A DNA stretch of 64,000 bases from an uncultured Eubacteriales bacterium. Its GTDB lineage: Bacteria > Bacillota > Clostridia > Oscillospirales > Oscillospiraceae. Where the stretch lies: the NCBI GenBank assembly GCA_900548625.1, contig URLO01000005.1:16015-80014 (forward strand), written 5' to 3'. Positions 7,567-16,165 of this stretch are shown in pieces (within the stretch, counting starts at the first letter, position 1; the number at the start of each line of letters is the position of its first letter). The notes under the pieces are model-generated. The model had not been told where the DNA came from. It worked only from the letters and a program-made list of their open reading frames with translations, and searched no databases. A program made the translations under genes and the position numbers.

Positions 7567-8757
7567 ATGAACTCTGAGAGATTAAAAATGATAGATTTGT
7601 TTTCAGGTGCTGGCGGCCTTTCTGAAGGACTATCTGAGGCAGGCTTCCATAGCCTATTCGCATCTGAAATTGTTCCGGTATATGCTCAAACCTACCAAAA
7701 AAACCACCCACACACAAACGTATTTACTGCCGATATCCGAACATTAGATGCAGATGAAGTTCGTACAACACTTGGGGTCGAGCGTGGAGAACTTGACTTA
7801 ATTGCTGGTGGCCCTCCGTGCCAAGGATTTTCTATCAATGCCCCAGTTCGAACTACTTTGGATGAAAGAAACCATCTTTTTAAAGAGTACCTTCGTTTTG
7901 TTGACGCTTTTGCTCCGCGTGCCGTCCTAATTGAAAACGTTCCAGGCTTGGTTTCATTTGAGCATGGTGCAACACTCCATGCGATTTTGGACGCTTTAGC
8001 CGAATTGGGATATGGTGCAGATGTGCGGATTCTTGGTGCGCCATATTATGGCGTCCCTCAAATGCGTTGGCGTACCATTATATTGGGAGTACGGGGAAGG
8101 GCTTTACCTGCGGGGGCTTATCCTGAGCCGATTTATCATGCCCCGATTCGAGCAAATTTCACCAGTACGTTTGATGGTCAATCGATTATCAAAGAGCCTT
8201 CTCCTGAAGCTAATGCAAATTTTGTCACCGTTTATGAGGCAATTGGAGACCTGCCTCCGTTAGTAAGCGGGGAGCAAGGCGAGGCTATTAAAGAATACCG
8301 TTGCGATGCGTTCTGCGACTACCAACGCCGATCTCGTTTAGGTTCCGTAGGTGTAATGAATCATGAGGCACCTCGCCTTTCCCCGATAAACCTTAAACGC
8401 TTGGAGTATATTCAACCTGGCGGAAACTGGACTGATATTCCGGATGAGCTGCTGCCAAAAGGAATGCAAAAGGCGCGAAAGTCTGATCACACTAAAAGAT
8501 ATGGACGAGTTCTTCCGGACGGGCTGGCATCAACCATACTCACAAAATGCGATCCACATTGGGGAGCGTTTTTCCACTATGAACAGAATCGCTCGTTTAC
8601 AGTCCGTGAGGCGGCCCGTTTACAGTCGTTCCCCGATCATTTTGTCTTTACAGGAAATCTTGCAGAACAGTTCGCACAAGTAGGCAATGCAGTTCCGCCG
8701 CTCTTAGCACAGGCTGTAGGGCTGTCACTACGTTCAATTTTAGAAATGGAGGATTGA
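7567..8757 (+). CDS. DNA (cytosine-5-)-methyltransferase
   Basis: 396 residues, cytosolic. Transfers a methyl group from S-adenosylmethionine to C5 of cytosine in a specific site, protecting host DNA from the partner nuclease. Motif I DLFSGAGGLSEG (about 10-21), motif IV GGPPCQGFS with catalytic Cys85, motif VI ENV (123-125), motif VIII QMRWRTIILG (about 165-174), target-recognition region about 220-300, motif X GNAVPP near the C-terminus: a complete enzyme. AAAGGAA precedes the ATG. The downstream nuclease gene begins 2 bases after its stop. If the partner is truly NotI-like, a GC-rich recognition site is likely, but the site cannot be read from sequence. Confidence 0.95.
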   Translation: MNSERLKMIDLFSGAGGLSEGLSEAGFHSLFASEIVPVYAQTYQKNHPHTNVFTADIRTLDADEVRTTLGVERGELDLIAGGPPCQGFSINAPVRTTLDERNHLFKEYLRFVDAFAPRAVLIENVPGLVSFEHGATLHAILDALAELGYGADVRILGAPYYGVPQMRWRTIILGVRGRALPAGAYPEPIYHAPIRANFTSTFDGQSIIKEPSPEANANFVTVYEAIGDLPPLVSGEQGEAIKEYRCDAFCDYQRRSRLGSVGVMNHEAPRLSPINLKRLEYIQPGGNWTDIPDELLPKGMQKARKSDHTKRYGRVLPDGLASTILTKCDPHWGAFFHYEQNRSFTVREAARLQSFPDHFVFTGNLAEQFAQVGNAVPPLLAQAVGLSLRSILEMED

Positions 8758-8759
8758 TT

Positions 8760-9677
8760 ATGTCGGGCTATATTTCAGAGTTTTTTGGTTACCGAGCAGA
8801 GGACTCCTCTGTTACTGCACTTGATAATACCTCCAAACAAGTATGCCCTTTTCTTTCCTCATACTGCACGAAGGCTCTCGGAGACAAGACTAATCGTACT
8901 TTATCTGGTGTATGCGCTATAAGGCAAGTATCAGAAGGTTCTCCCGCTGTGATTTGCTGCCCCAATAGAATTTACGCAGACAACTACAAAATGCTGGCTA
9001 CAATAGCGCTGAAAGCATTTGGCCAGAACTACAATCTTTATTCGGGGCGCTTGGCCGTTGAAAAGTCTAAAGAAGAAGGTGGCGCAATTGCCGTATTTGG
9101 GCATGGATGGGGAGGTGAGCTTCCTCTCCCAAAACGTCAGGGTAGAGGCTCCTACTATGTAGATTGGATTCTGGCTCGACTGGATGAAACCGGAGAGCTC
9201 GTTGAGTTTACTGCAATTGAAGTGCAAACAATCGATACTACTGGTACTTATCAAAATGCGCGTAGAGCGTTAATTGAGCGCCATGAAATTGAAAAAGATA
9301 CGGTTGGACTAAACTGGGAGAACGTATCGAAAAGAATTATACCTCAGATTATCTATAAAGGGCAGGTTCTGCAAAGAGAAGAATTATGCCGGAGCGGACT
9401 GTACTTTGTCTGTCCTAAACCTGTGTACGAGCGTGTGCTTGAGCGGCTGGGTGGAAAAAACAAATTACCACAATTTCCAACACAGCCCGCAGCAATCCAT
9501 TTTGTCGCTTATGATTACCTGTCAGACGCGGCAATTGAAGACGGCACAATCAAGCCACTGGGCGTAATAGAGGAGTATTGCACTACTGTTTACAAGGTGC
9601 AAGAGGCTTTTTCTGCCGTTGACTTGCCTGAACAAAATGTTTACAGAGATGCCATTAGACGATCACTATATGATTGA
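8760..9677 (+). CDS. NotI-family restriction endonuclease
   Basis: 305 residues. Resembles NotI in two ways. First, an N-terminal Cys cluster (C29, C36, C52, C66/C67; EFFGY...CPF...SGVCAI...CCPNR) where NotI holds a structural Fe in a Cys4 site. Second, a PD-(D/E)xK core with D135 and E154-V-Q156, the same unusual Gln-for-Lys arrangement as NotI (Asp, Glu, Gln). It should cut unmethylated sites recognised by the methyltransferase encoded immediately upstream. GGAGG seven bases before the ATG at 8760 sets the start. Family assignment from motif memory; specificity unknown. Confidence 0.82.
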   Translation: MSGYISEFFGYRAEDSSVTALDNTSKQVCPFLSSYCTKALGDKTNRTLSGVCAIRQVSEGSPAVICCPNRIYADNYKMLATIALKAFGQNYNLYSGRLAVEKSKEEGGAIAVFGHGWGGELPLPKRQGRGSYYVDWILARLDETGELVEFTAIEVQTIDTTGTYQNARRALIERHEIEKDTVGLNWENVSKRIIPQIIYKGQVLQREELCRSGLYFVCPKPVYERVLERLGGKNKLPQFPTQPAAIHFVAYDYLSDAAIEDGTIKPLGVIEEYCTTVYKVQEAFSAVDLPEQNVYRDAIRRSLYD

Positions 9678-9692
9678 AAGAGGTGAATGTAT

Positions 9693-11588
9693 ATGCTACT
9701 TAAGAAAGTTACAATACACAAGTATAAGAGCTTTTTAACAGAGCAGTCGTATACTGTTGAAGACCATATTACCCGCATTGTTGGCAAAAATGAATCCGGC
9801 AAAACTGCATTGCTCGAAGCGTTGGCAAAGTCAAATTATTTTGAGGATAATGTAGACTTCCAATTTGATAAAGATTTAGACTATCCTCGAAGTGAACTCA
9901 TAAAGGCTAAGAGTAAAAATCCAGCTGTCCTTACTTGCGAGTATGAATTGTCGGATGAGGATGTTGAATCTGTGGAAGATGAATATGGGGAAGGTATCAT
10001 ATCAAAGCAGACTTTTTCGCTGACATCTTATTATGATAACACTCGCACCACTACGGGTGTTGCAGCTAATTTCAATGTGTTCAAAAATTGGTTGATTACT
10101 TCTTTTGATGTGGGCGATCAAGGCAAAGAACTTCTGCGGGACGCAGCCTCATTTTCGGCTTTGGAAGATGTAGCTTCTGAAAACGAGACTACTCCAGGAA
10201 TGAAAGAAATCCAGACCGAGTTAAATAAAATTAAAAAGGGAGCCGGGAAATGGAAAAACCCGTTGGAAGGGTATATTTACCTGACATATATCTCGCCAGC
10301 TGTTCCTAAGCTATGGTATTTCAGTGATTATTTTAATCTCCCTTGCAGAATCAATTTGAACGAATTTTCCGCAGGAAAACCAACAGGAAGTTTGTCAAGC
10401 GAAGAGTTCAAAATTGCAAAAGCATTATTTGAGTTGAGTGGCTTACAGCTTTCTGACATTCAATCTGAGACAAATTTTGAGGCTTTCAAGGCTCAACTGG
10501 AGGCAACATCAAACTCTATCACTGATGATATGTTTGAATATTGGACAACCAACCAAAACCTCGAAATTCGCTTTGATATTGAACATGCAGATAATAATGC
10601 TCGCTACCTCAACATCAGAATCTATAACTCCAAGCACAGAGTAACATTACCTCTGAAAAATCGTAGTAAAGGCTTCTTGTGGTTCTTCTCATTCCTCGTC
10701 TGGTTTAGCAAAATTCAAGGGAACGCGGATAATAAATATATTTTGTTACTGGATGAGCCTGGCCTTAGCCTTCATGCATCTGCACAGAGTGACCTACTAC
10801 GTTTTATTGACGAGAAACTGGCACCAGAATATCAAGTCATATATACAACACATTCTCCGTTTATGATTGATTCTCTCAAGCTTAATGAGGTACGAACTGT
10901 TTACGATACGCAAAATCCTAAGATTGGCAGTATTGTATCAGACGCTGTAGAAGAAAAAGATTCTGACACACTGTTCCCTCTGCAAGCGGCATTGGGATAT
11001 ACAATTGCCCAAAATTTGTATGTTTCGCCCAAAAATCTTTTGGTAGAAGGAATCTCTGATTTGGTGTATCTCAACCATTTTTCAACCATTCTCAAGGATA
11101 TGGGGAAAGAGGGATTATCTGAGGATATTACCATCGTCCCGGTAGGTGGCGCTGATAAGATTGCAACTTTTATTTCGTTAATGCGGGGCAATGAGCTATC
11201 CACAGTGTGTTTGCTTGATACCTTTACAGATCAAGCAGCCCAAGCTCGCTTGAAGCGCATGGTCGAGCAAAAGATTATCGCTGATAAAAAAATCTTGTAT
11301 TATCATTCGATCATGGGGCAAGCTTACGCCGACATTGAGGATTTATTTGACAAGGAAGAGTACCTTGTGCTGTTTAATGGAGCATTTGGAAAATCGGTTC
11401 AAATTAGTGAGCTCGATACGAATAAACCAGTAATGTCGCAGTTAAAACGGCTTAATGGCAATAAGGCCTTTAACCATTATTCACCTGCAAATTATATGGC
11501 TAAGAATATTGGTAGCCTTGTATTTTCAGACGAAACAATAGGGCGATTTGAAAAACTTTTTGCTATGGTCAATAGCAAGTTCGACTAA
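9693..11588 (+). CDS. OLD-like AAA ATPase with C-terminal TOPRIM-like region
   Basis: 631 residues. An ABC/SMC-type ATPase head: Walker A GKNESGKT at 31-38, Walker B LLLDEPGLSLH about 349-359, then an H-loop (TTHSPFM). The C-terminal part resembles the TOPRIM nuclease half of OLD proteins: LLVEGISDLVYL about 449, VGGADKI about 482, VCLLDTF about 505, though the usual DxD pair is incomplete. OLD-family proteins are anti-phage nucleases (P2 Old, GajA). It follows the NotI-like gene by 15 bases and probably shares its mRNA. Start at 9693 fits the AGGTG ribosome site better than the ATG six bases upstream. Confidence 0.85.
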   Translation: MLLKKVTIHKYKSFLTEQSYTVEDHITRIVGKNESGKTALLEALAKSNYFEDNVDFQFDKDLDYPRSELIKAKSKNPAVLTCEYELSDEDVESVEDEYGEGIISKQTFSLTSYYDNTRTTTGVAANFNVFKNWLITSFDVGDQGKELLRDAASFSALEDVASENETTPGMKEIQTELNKIKKGAGKWKNPLEGYIYLTYISPAVPKLWYFSDYFNLPCRINLNEFSAGKPTGSLSSEEFKIAKALFELSGLQLSDIQSETNFEAFKAQLEATSNSITDDMFEYWTTNQNLEIRFDIEHADNNARYLNIRIYNSKHRVTLPLKNRSKGFLWFFSFLVWFSKIQGNADNKYILLLDEPGLSLHASAQSDLLRFIDEKLAPEYQVIYTTHSPFMIDSLKLNEVRTVYDTQNPKIGSIVSDAVEEKDSDTLFPLQAALGYTIAQNLYVSPKNLLVEGISDLVYLNHFSTILKDMGKEGLSEDITIVPVGGADKIATFISLMRGNELSTVCLLDTFTDQAAQARLKRMVEQKIIADKKILYYHSIMGQAYADIEDLFDKEEYLVLFNGAFGKSVQISELDTNKPVMSQLKRLNGNKAFNHYSPANYMAKNIGSLVFSDETIGRFEKLFAMVNSKFD

Positions 11589-11604
11589 GATCAGCCTACG
11601 TCAA

Positions 11605-11655
11605 CCCTTTGGAACAAAGGGCGCACTTCTATACAGGGGCAAGCCCTGCATGTGC
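11605..11655 (-). other. Candidate MOBQ-type origin of transfer
   Basis: On the minus strand a small hairpin (CAGGG-N5-CCCTG) is followed by TATAG and AAGTGCGCCCT, which closely resembles the nick region of RSF1010/R1162/pSC101-type oriTs (core YGCGCCCT). On the plus strand a second inverted repeat CCCTTTG-GAA-CAAAGGG overlaps it at 11605-11621. It lies about 600 bases upstream of the MobA/MobL relaxase gene, the expected position. Nick position would be near 11619-11621. Confidence 0.65.
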
Positions 11656-11670
11656 GCGCTGCGAGGCAGA

Positions 11671-11702
11671 CAGCCCGGACAGCCAAATGTCCGGGCTGTT
11701 TT
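11671..11702 (+). terminator. Rho-independent terminator of the defence operon
   Basis: 11-bp arms CAGCCCGGACA / TGTCCGGGCTG with a 6-base loop followed by TTTT. It ends the controller-methyltransferase-nuclease-ATPase operon and isolates it from the mobilization genes. Confidence 0.85.
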
Positions 11703-11907
11703 GCGTCGCGTTGCTCCGTACAAGGGAGTGCCTCCCTTGCGCTGCCACAGCAGCTATCCCAGCGCACTTTGCAGCGGAAACCGTCTGCTGGCGCAGACCA
11801 TTTCTGCCGCAAAGTCTGAAAATCCCATGCCGTAAGTCAGACCGTCTACTGAAAAACGTGGGCGGTCTTTTTCTATCCATTTTTATATCAGTCAGGAGGT
11901 TAAAATC

Positions 11908-12207
11908 ATGCACGAAAAAGAAATCGAAAAGCTGCAAGCCAAAAAGGAAAAGGTCGAGCGTCAGCTTGCGCAGGAGCAGCACAAAATCCAGCGGCTTAAA
12001 AACCGTGCCGCCTACTACGAAAAGGGAGATCGGCGCAAACGGGCGCACCGGCTTATCACCCGTGGCGCAGCGATTGAGAGCGTCGCACCGCAGACGAAAG
12101 AGTTGAGCGAAACCGAGTTTTACACTTTTGCCGAACAGGTCTTTGCGCTGCCGGACACGCAAAGACTGCTCACGGAAGCTGTCAGCCGCCATGCAGGAGG
12201 TGACTGA
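11908..12207 (+). CDS. DUF3847-like coiled-coil protein next to the relaxase
   Basis: 99 residues: highly charged coiled coil in residues 1-40 (EKEIEKLQAKKEKVERQLAQ...), then KGDRRKRAHRLITRGAAIESVAP, a segment typical of the DUF3847 proteins placed immediately before MobA/MobL relaxase genes on clostridial elements. Probably an accessory mobilization protein that helps the relaxase at oriT, as MobB/MobC proteins do; this is inference from position. A strong AGGAGG lies upstream of the ATG. Its stop overlaps the likely start of the relaxase gene. A weak hairpin with a T-run (11839-11873) precedes it. Confidence 0.85.
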   Translation: MHEKEIEKLQAKKEKVERQLAQEQHKIQRLKNRAAYYEKGDRRKRAHRLITRGAAIESVAPQTKELSETEFYTFAEQVFALPDTQRLLTEAVSRHAGGD

Positions 12208-13685
12208 GTATCGCACTCTTTCATTTTCATGTGACGCAGATCAAGCGCAGCGCGGGGCAGTCTGTCGTGGCTGCTGCCGCGTACCGTGCCGGGGAAAAGC
12301 TGCACAGCGAATACTACGGCGAGGACAGCGACTACGCCCGCAAGGGCGGCGTGATCTGTTCTGAAATCCTGCTCCCGTCACACGCGCCGTCTGAGTATGC
12401 AGACCGCGAAACGCTCTGGAACGCCGTGGAGAAAGCCGAGCGCGGGAAGAACGCGCAGCTTGCCTACAGCTTTGACATTGCCTTGCAGAACGAGTTTTCC
12501 ATGCAGGAGAACATCGATCTTGCAAGGCAATTCTTATTGGACAATTTCGTGAGCCGGGGCATGGTGACGGACTTCGCTGTTCACTCACCCGACAAAGAGG
12601 ACGGCGGCATTTCCAACCCGCATTTTCATGTCATGTGTCCGATTCGCCCCATTGAGCCAGATGGCAAATGGGGCAACAAGCAGCGGCGGGAATATGTGCT
12701 GGACGAACACGGCGAGCGTGTTCTGGACGAGGCAGGCAATTATGTATTCAACGCCGTCCCCACGACGGACTGGGGCAAGCCGGAGACACTGGAAGCGTGG
12801 CGGCAGGCATGGGCTGACCTTTGCAACGCCAAGTTTGCTGAAAAAGGCTTGGACTGCCGCATCGACCACCGCAGCTTTGCCCGTCAGGGCGTGGAGCAGA
12901 TCCCCACCCAGCACGAGGGTCCCACCGTCCGGGCGATGGAGGCGAAGGGCATCCGCACCGACAAGGGTAATCTCAACCGTTTCATTCGGAAAACCAACGC
13001 GCTGCTGCGGGAAGCCAAAGAGAAAATTGTTGCGCTGATCGACTGGCTAAAGGACGTGAAAGCCGAGCTTGCCAAGCCCCAGCCGCCCATGCTCAACGAT
13101 CTGCTGGCGCTGCATTGCGTCAATCGTAACAAGGGTGCGTACAGCAATAAGGCGAAGAACGCCAATTTGCAGCGTTACGCCGAGGCGTTCAGCTTTTTAC
13201 AATCCAAAAACCTTTACACTGTGGACGATCTGGATAACGCACTTCACGCCATGCAGGACAAAATCGACACGCTGAAAAAGTCGGCATCGTCAAAGCAAGC
13301 TCGTATCAAAGAAGTGGACGCGCTGCTGCGCATGGTGGACTATTACAAATCCGGCAAGCCCGCTGCGGACAAGCTGAAATCCATCCGTTTTGAAAAGTCC
13401 CGGCAGAAGTACAAAGTCGAACACGATAACGAGCTGCGGACGTTCTACATGGCGGAGCGCAAGTTAAAGCCGTATTTCAAGGACGGCAAGCTGCCCATCA
13501 CCGCATGGCGCAGAGAACGTGAGCAGTTGGAGCAGGACTGCAAGGACATTCAGACGGAACTTTCGCCGCTCCATGCCGACGCAAAAAAGCTCTGGGCGAT
13601 CCATTACAACATCTACGAGGTTCAGCATGAGCAGGAACGCCAGAACACCGCGATGCGGCAGAAAAAGCAGGAAATGGAACGCTAA
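12204..13685 (+). CDS. MobA/MobL (MOBQ) relaxase
   Basis: 493 residues from the proposed start. Nicks oriT and leads the strand into the recipient. The N-terminus reads SIALFHFHVTQIKRSAGQS then VVAAAAYRAGEKL, the MobA/MobL signature including the expected N-terminal strand; the His cluster N-P-H-F-H-V near residue 142 is motif III for metal binding. The C-terminal half is a coiled-coil-rich region. The signature extends upstream of the first GTG (12231), and the only in-frame candidate there is CTG at 12204, overlapping the preceding stop as CTGA just after AGGAGG. A CTG start with translational coupling is therefore proposed; GTG 12231 is the conservative alternative. Confidence 0.9.
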   Translation: MSIALFHFHVTQIKRSAGQSVVAAAAYRAGEKLHSEYYGEDSDYARKGGVICSEILLPSHAPSEYADRETLWNAVEKAERGKNAQLAYSFDIALQNEFSMQENIDLARQFLLDNFVSRGMVTDFAVHSPDKEDGGISNPHFHVMCPIRPIEPDGKWGNKQRREYVLDEHGERVLDEAGNYVFNAVPTTDWGKPETLEAWRQAWADLCNAKFAEKGLDCRIDHRSFARQGVEQIPTQHEGPTVRAMEAKGIRTDKGNLNRFIRKTNALLREAKEKIVALIDWLKDVKAELAKPQPPMLNDLLALHCVNRNKGAYSNKAKNANLQRYAEAFSFLQSKNLYTVDDLDNALHAMQDKIDTLKKSASSKQARIKEVDALLRMVDYYKSGKPAADKLKSIRFEKSRQKYKVEHDNELRTFYMAERKLKPYFKDGKLPITAWRREREQLEQDCKDIQTELSPLHADAKKLWAIHYNIYEVQHEQERQNTAMRQKKQEMER

Positions 13686-13700
13686 GGAGGGCATTGCCTA

Positions 13701-14336
13701 TTGAATATTTTTGAAACCGTCAAGCAGTCTGTGACCACCCGGCAGGCTGCGGAGCGATACGGCATCCGGGTGGAGCGAAACGGAATGTGCCGCTGCCCAT
13801 TCCACGATGACAGTACGCCCAGCATGAAGCTGGATCGCCGGTATTACTGCTTTGGCTGCGGGGCTACCGGGGATGTAATCGACTTCGTTTCCCAGCTTCG
13901 CGGGATCGGCAGCAAGGAGGCAGCAATTCTGCTGGCACAGGATTTTGCCATTCCGTATGAGGATAGCGCGGGCAAGACAAATAGGCCACGACAACAGAAT
14001 ACCGACGAGCAAAATTATCAGCACATGGAACGCTATTGCTCCCGTGTGCTGTTGGACTATTACCAGCTGTTATGCCGCTGGAAAGAGGATTATGCCCCGC
14101 AAACGCCAGAGAACGGCTATCACCCGCGCTTTGTGGAGGCATTGCAGAAGCTCTCGCTGGTTGAATATCTGCTGGACGAGCTGCTGTGCGGGGATATACA
14201 GGCGCGGGCATCCGTTGTGATCGAATATGGAGAGGAAGTGAGGAAAATTGAGCAGCGAATGGCAGAGCTTGCCGCCGCAGATGAAGCAGCAGCTCAAAAT
14301 GCAGGCAGGCAGCATGGCACAGCCGATGAGCATTGA
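13701..14336 (+). CDS. CHC2 zinc-finger primase-like protein
   Basis: 211 residues. Residues 20-75 carry a DnaG-type CHC2 zinc finger: CRCPFHDDSTPSM...YYCFGCGATGDVIDFV. The TOPRIM catalytic core of a full primase is absent, as is usual for these short element-encoded proteins, so it probably primes or assists element replication with the VapE-like helicase. TTG start at 13701 is preceded by AAGGAGG. The last 89 bases overlap the next gene in another frame. The tail (after about residue 180) is Ala/Glu-rich and poorly conserved in appearance. Confidence 0.85.
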   Translation: MNIFETVKQSVTTRQAAERYGIRVERNGMCRCPFHDDSTPSMKLDRRYYCFGCGATGDVIDFVSQLRGIGSKEAAILLAQDFAIPYEDSAGKTNRPRQQNTDEQNYQHMERYCSRVLLDYYQLLCRWKEDYAPQTPENGYHPRFVEALQKLSLVEYLLDELLCGDIQARASVVIEYGEEVRKIEQRMAELAAADEAAAQNAGRQHGTADEH

Positions 14337-15645
14337 AGAAGTAAAAGCCATGCTGGACACCACGGAAAAAGGCGGTGTCCGCAACAGTATCAAGAACTGC
14401 CTGACAGTGTTTCAACATGATCCGCTGCTCTCCGGCACGATTGCCTACAATCTGCTGACCGACCGCACCGACATTGTAAAGCCCATCGGCTACGACCGAA
14501 GCCCCAGCAGTTCCATGACCGACACGGACATGAAATATATTCGGCTGTATCTGGAAGAAAATTACGACCTGACAAGTGAGAAGAAAATTATAGATGCTGC
14601 CGATCTTGCCGCTCATCAGAACAGTTATCACCCTGTCCGGGACTTTCTGAACAGTCTCACATGGGACGGCACAGAGCGCATCCGCTATTGTCTGCACCAT
14701 TTTCTCGGCGCGGAAGCAGATGAGTACACCTTCCAGGTTCTGCGTCTGTTCCTGCTGGGCGCAATTCACCGTGCGTTTCGCCCCGGCTGCAAATTTGAGG
14801 TCATGCTATGTCTGGTGGGCGGTCAGGGCGCGGGAAAGTCCACCTTCTTCCGGCTGCTGGCAGGAAAGGACGAGTGGTTCTCCGACGATCTGCGGAAGTT
14901 GGACGATGAAAATGTGTACCGCAAGCTGCAAGGGCACTGGATCATTGAAATGTCCGAGATGATTGCTACCGCCAATGCCAAGAGCATTGAGGAAATCAAG
15001 TCGTTTCTGAGCCGTCAGAAGGAGGTCTACAAAATCCCGTATGAAACCCATCCGGCAGACCGATTGCGGCAATGCGTATTCGGTGGCACGTCAAACGCAA
15101 TGGATTTCCTGCCCCTCGACCGTTCCGGCAACCGGCGTTTTCTGCCGGTGCAGGTCTGCCCGGAGCAGGCGGAGGTTCACATTTTGGAGGATGAAGCCGC
15201 ATCCAGAGCCTACTTGCAGCAGGCGTGGGCAGAGGCAATGACTATTTACCGGACAGGCGACTGGAAACTGACGTTCAGCCCGGAAATGGTGCGCTATCTC
15301 AAAGAACATCAGAAGGACTTCATGCCGGAGGACACGAAGGCAGGCATGATTCAGGCGTTTCTGGACAGCTATGCGGGCGATACCGTCTGTTCCAAGCAGC
15401 TTTACAAGGAGGCGCTGAACCATGCCTTTGACGAGCCGAAGCAATGGGAAATCCGTGAGATCAATGAGATTATGAACCAGTGTGTGACTGGCTGGACGTA
15501 TTTCTCCAATCCCCGCAGCTTTGCCGGGTACGGCAGACAAAAGGGCTGGGAGCGTGCAAAGGCTGCAACGAGCAGGGGCAACCGAACCTCAGAAATCCCG
15601 GACGGCTTTGTGGAGATCACAGAGCAGATGGAGCTGCCGTTCTGA
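14248..15645 (+). CDS. VapE/VirE-family P-loop NTPase (replication helicase-like)
   Basis: 465 residues. Members of the virulence-associated E family are superfamily-3-like helicases used by genomic islands and satellites for replication. Walker A GGQGAGKST near residue 190, followed by EMSEMIATANAKSIEEIKSFLS (Walker B/motif C region) and GGTSNAMDFLPLDRSGNRRFLPV with the conserved Arg finger segment. TTG at 14248 behind GTGAGG is the probable start; it lies inside the primase gene, so the two are translationally linked. A C-terminal winged-helix-like region ends in ELPF. Confidence 0.9.
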   Translation: MSSEWQSLPPQMKQQLKMQAGSMAQPMSIEEVKAMLDTTEKGGVRNSIKNCLTVFQHDPLLSGTIAYNLLTDRTDIVKPIGYDRSPSSSMTDTDMKYIRLYLEENYDLTSEKKIIDAADLAAHQNSYHPVRDFLNSLTWDGTERIRYCLHHFLGAEADEYTFQVLRLFLLGAIHRAFRPGCKFEVMLCLVGGQGAGKSTFFRLLAGKDEWFSDDLRKLDDENVYRKLQGHWIIEMSEMIATANAKSIEEIKSFLSRQKEVYKIPYETHPADRLRQCVFGGTSNAMDFLPLDRSGNRRFLPVQVCPEQAEVHILEDEAASRAYLQQAWAEAMTIYRTGDWKLTFSPEMVRYLKEHQKDFMPEDTKAGMIQAFLDSYAGDTVCSKQLYKEALNHAFDEPKQWEIREINEIMNQCVTGWTYFSNPRSFAGYGRQKGWERAKAATSRGNRTSEIPDGFVEITEQMELPF

Positions 15646-15885
15646 AAAGTGTGGCTGGTTGCAAATCCTGTTGCTACTCCGTTGTCGGGCTGGTTGCCGG
15701 AGAAATCCCTGCTCTGTCAGGCTTTTTCTACCTTTGACAACCAAAACAACCAAAAAATAGAAGAAAAGGGAAATCGTAAATCAACCGCCAGATTAGGGAT
15801 GCTTCGAGGTTTTTGGAAGTCCGTTGCCGGACTTTGTTGCCGCCTTGCCCTGTCTGGCTATTTTTATGAGGAGGATAAACTGCCT

Positions 15886-16080
15886 ATGAAGGAAATCCCA
15901 ATCTGGGAAAAGAGCAATCTGAGCTTGGAGGAGGCTGCGGCTTACTCCGGCATCGGCATCAACAAACTGCGCGAGATCACCAACGAGGACCGGTGCAAAT
16001 TCGTTCTCTGGGTGGGCAACAAGCGCCTGATTAAACGCCGCCTGTTCGATCAGTTCATCGAGCAGGCGTATTCTATTTGA
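15886..16080 (+). CDS. xis: Excisionase (Tn916 Xis-like)
   Basis: 64 residues, MKEIPIWEKSNLSLEEAAAY... A winged-helix DNA-binding protein that bends the element end so that integrase excises instead of integrates. The pattern LSLEEAAAYSGIGINKLREIT...LWVGNKRLIKRRLFDQFIEQ matches Tn916/Tn1549 excisionases. GAGGAGG lies 11 bases before the ATG. The 240 bases upstream have no gene; they hold five GTTGC pentamers and a short hairpin (AAGTCCG-TTGC-CGGACTT at 15817-15834). The integrase gene follows 85 bases on. Confidence 0.9.
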   Translation: MKEIPIWEKSNLSLEEAAAYSGIGINKLREITNEDRCKFVLWVGNKRLIKRRLFDQFIEQAYSI

Positions 16081-16097
16081 AATTTGTGGTGTAAATC

Positions 16098-16140
16098 AGA
16101 GCCTTGATATGATACAATAAGTGTGTCATGTCAGGGCTCT
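16098..16140 (+). promoter_or_regulatory. Hairpin and promoter-like region between xis and int
   Basis: AGAGCCTTGA at 16098-16107 pairs with TCAGGGCTCT at 16131-16140 (9 of 10), followed by TTTCC: an attenuator or weak terminator. TTGATA and TACAAT-like boxes lie within the loop. Such an arrangement would let integrase be expressed separately from xis. Confidence 0.45.
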
Positions 16141-16165
16141 TTCCATCACGGAAAGGAGTTTGACA

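Noticed and set aside
10900..11210. Antisense open frame over the OLD-like ATPase gene
   Set aside because: Shadow of a well-supported coding gene with no ribosome site of its own.
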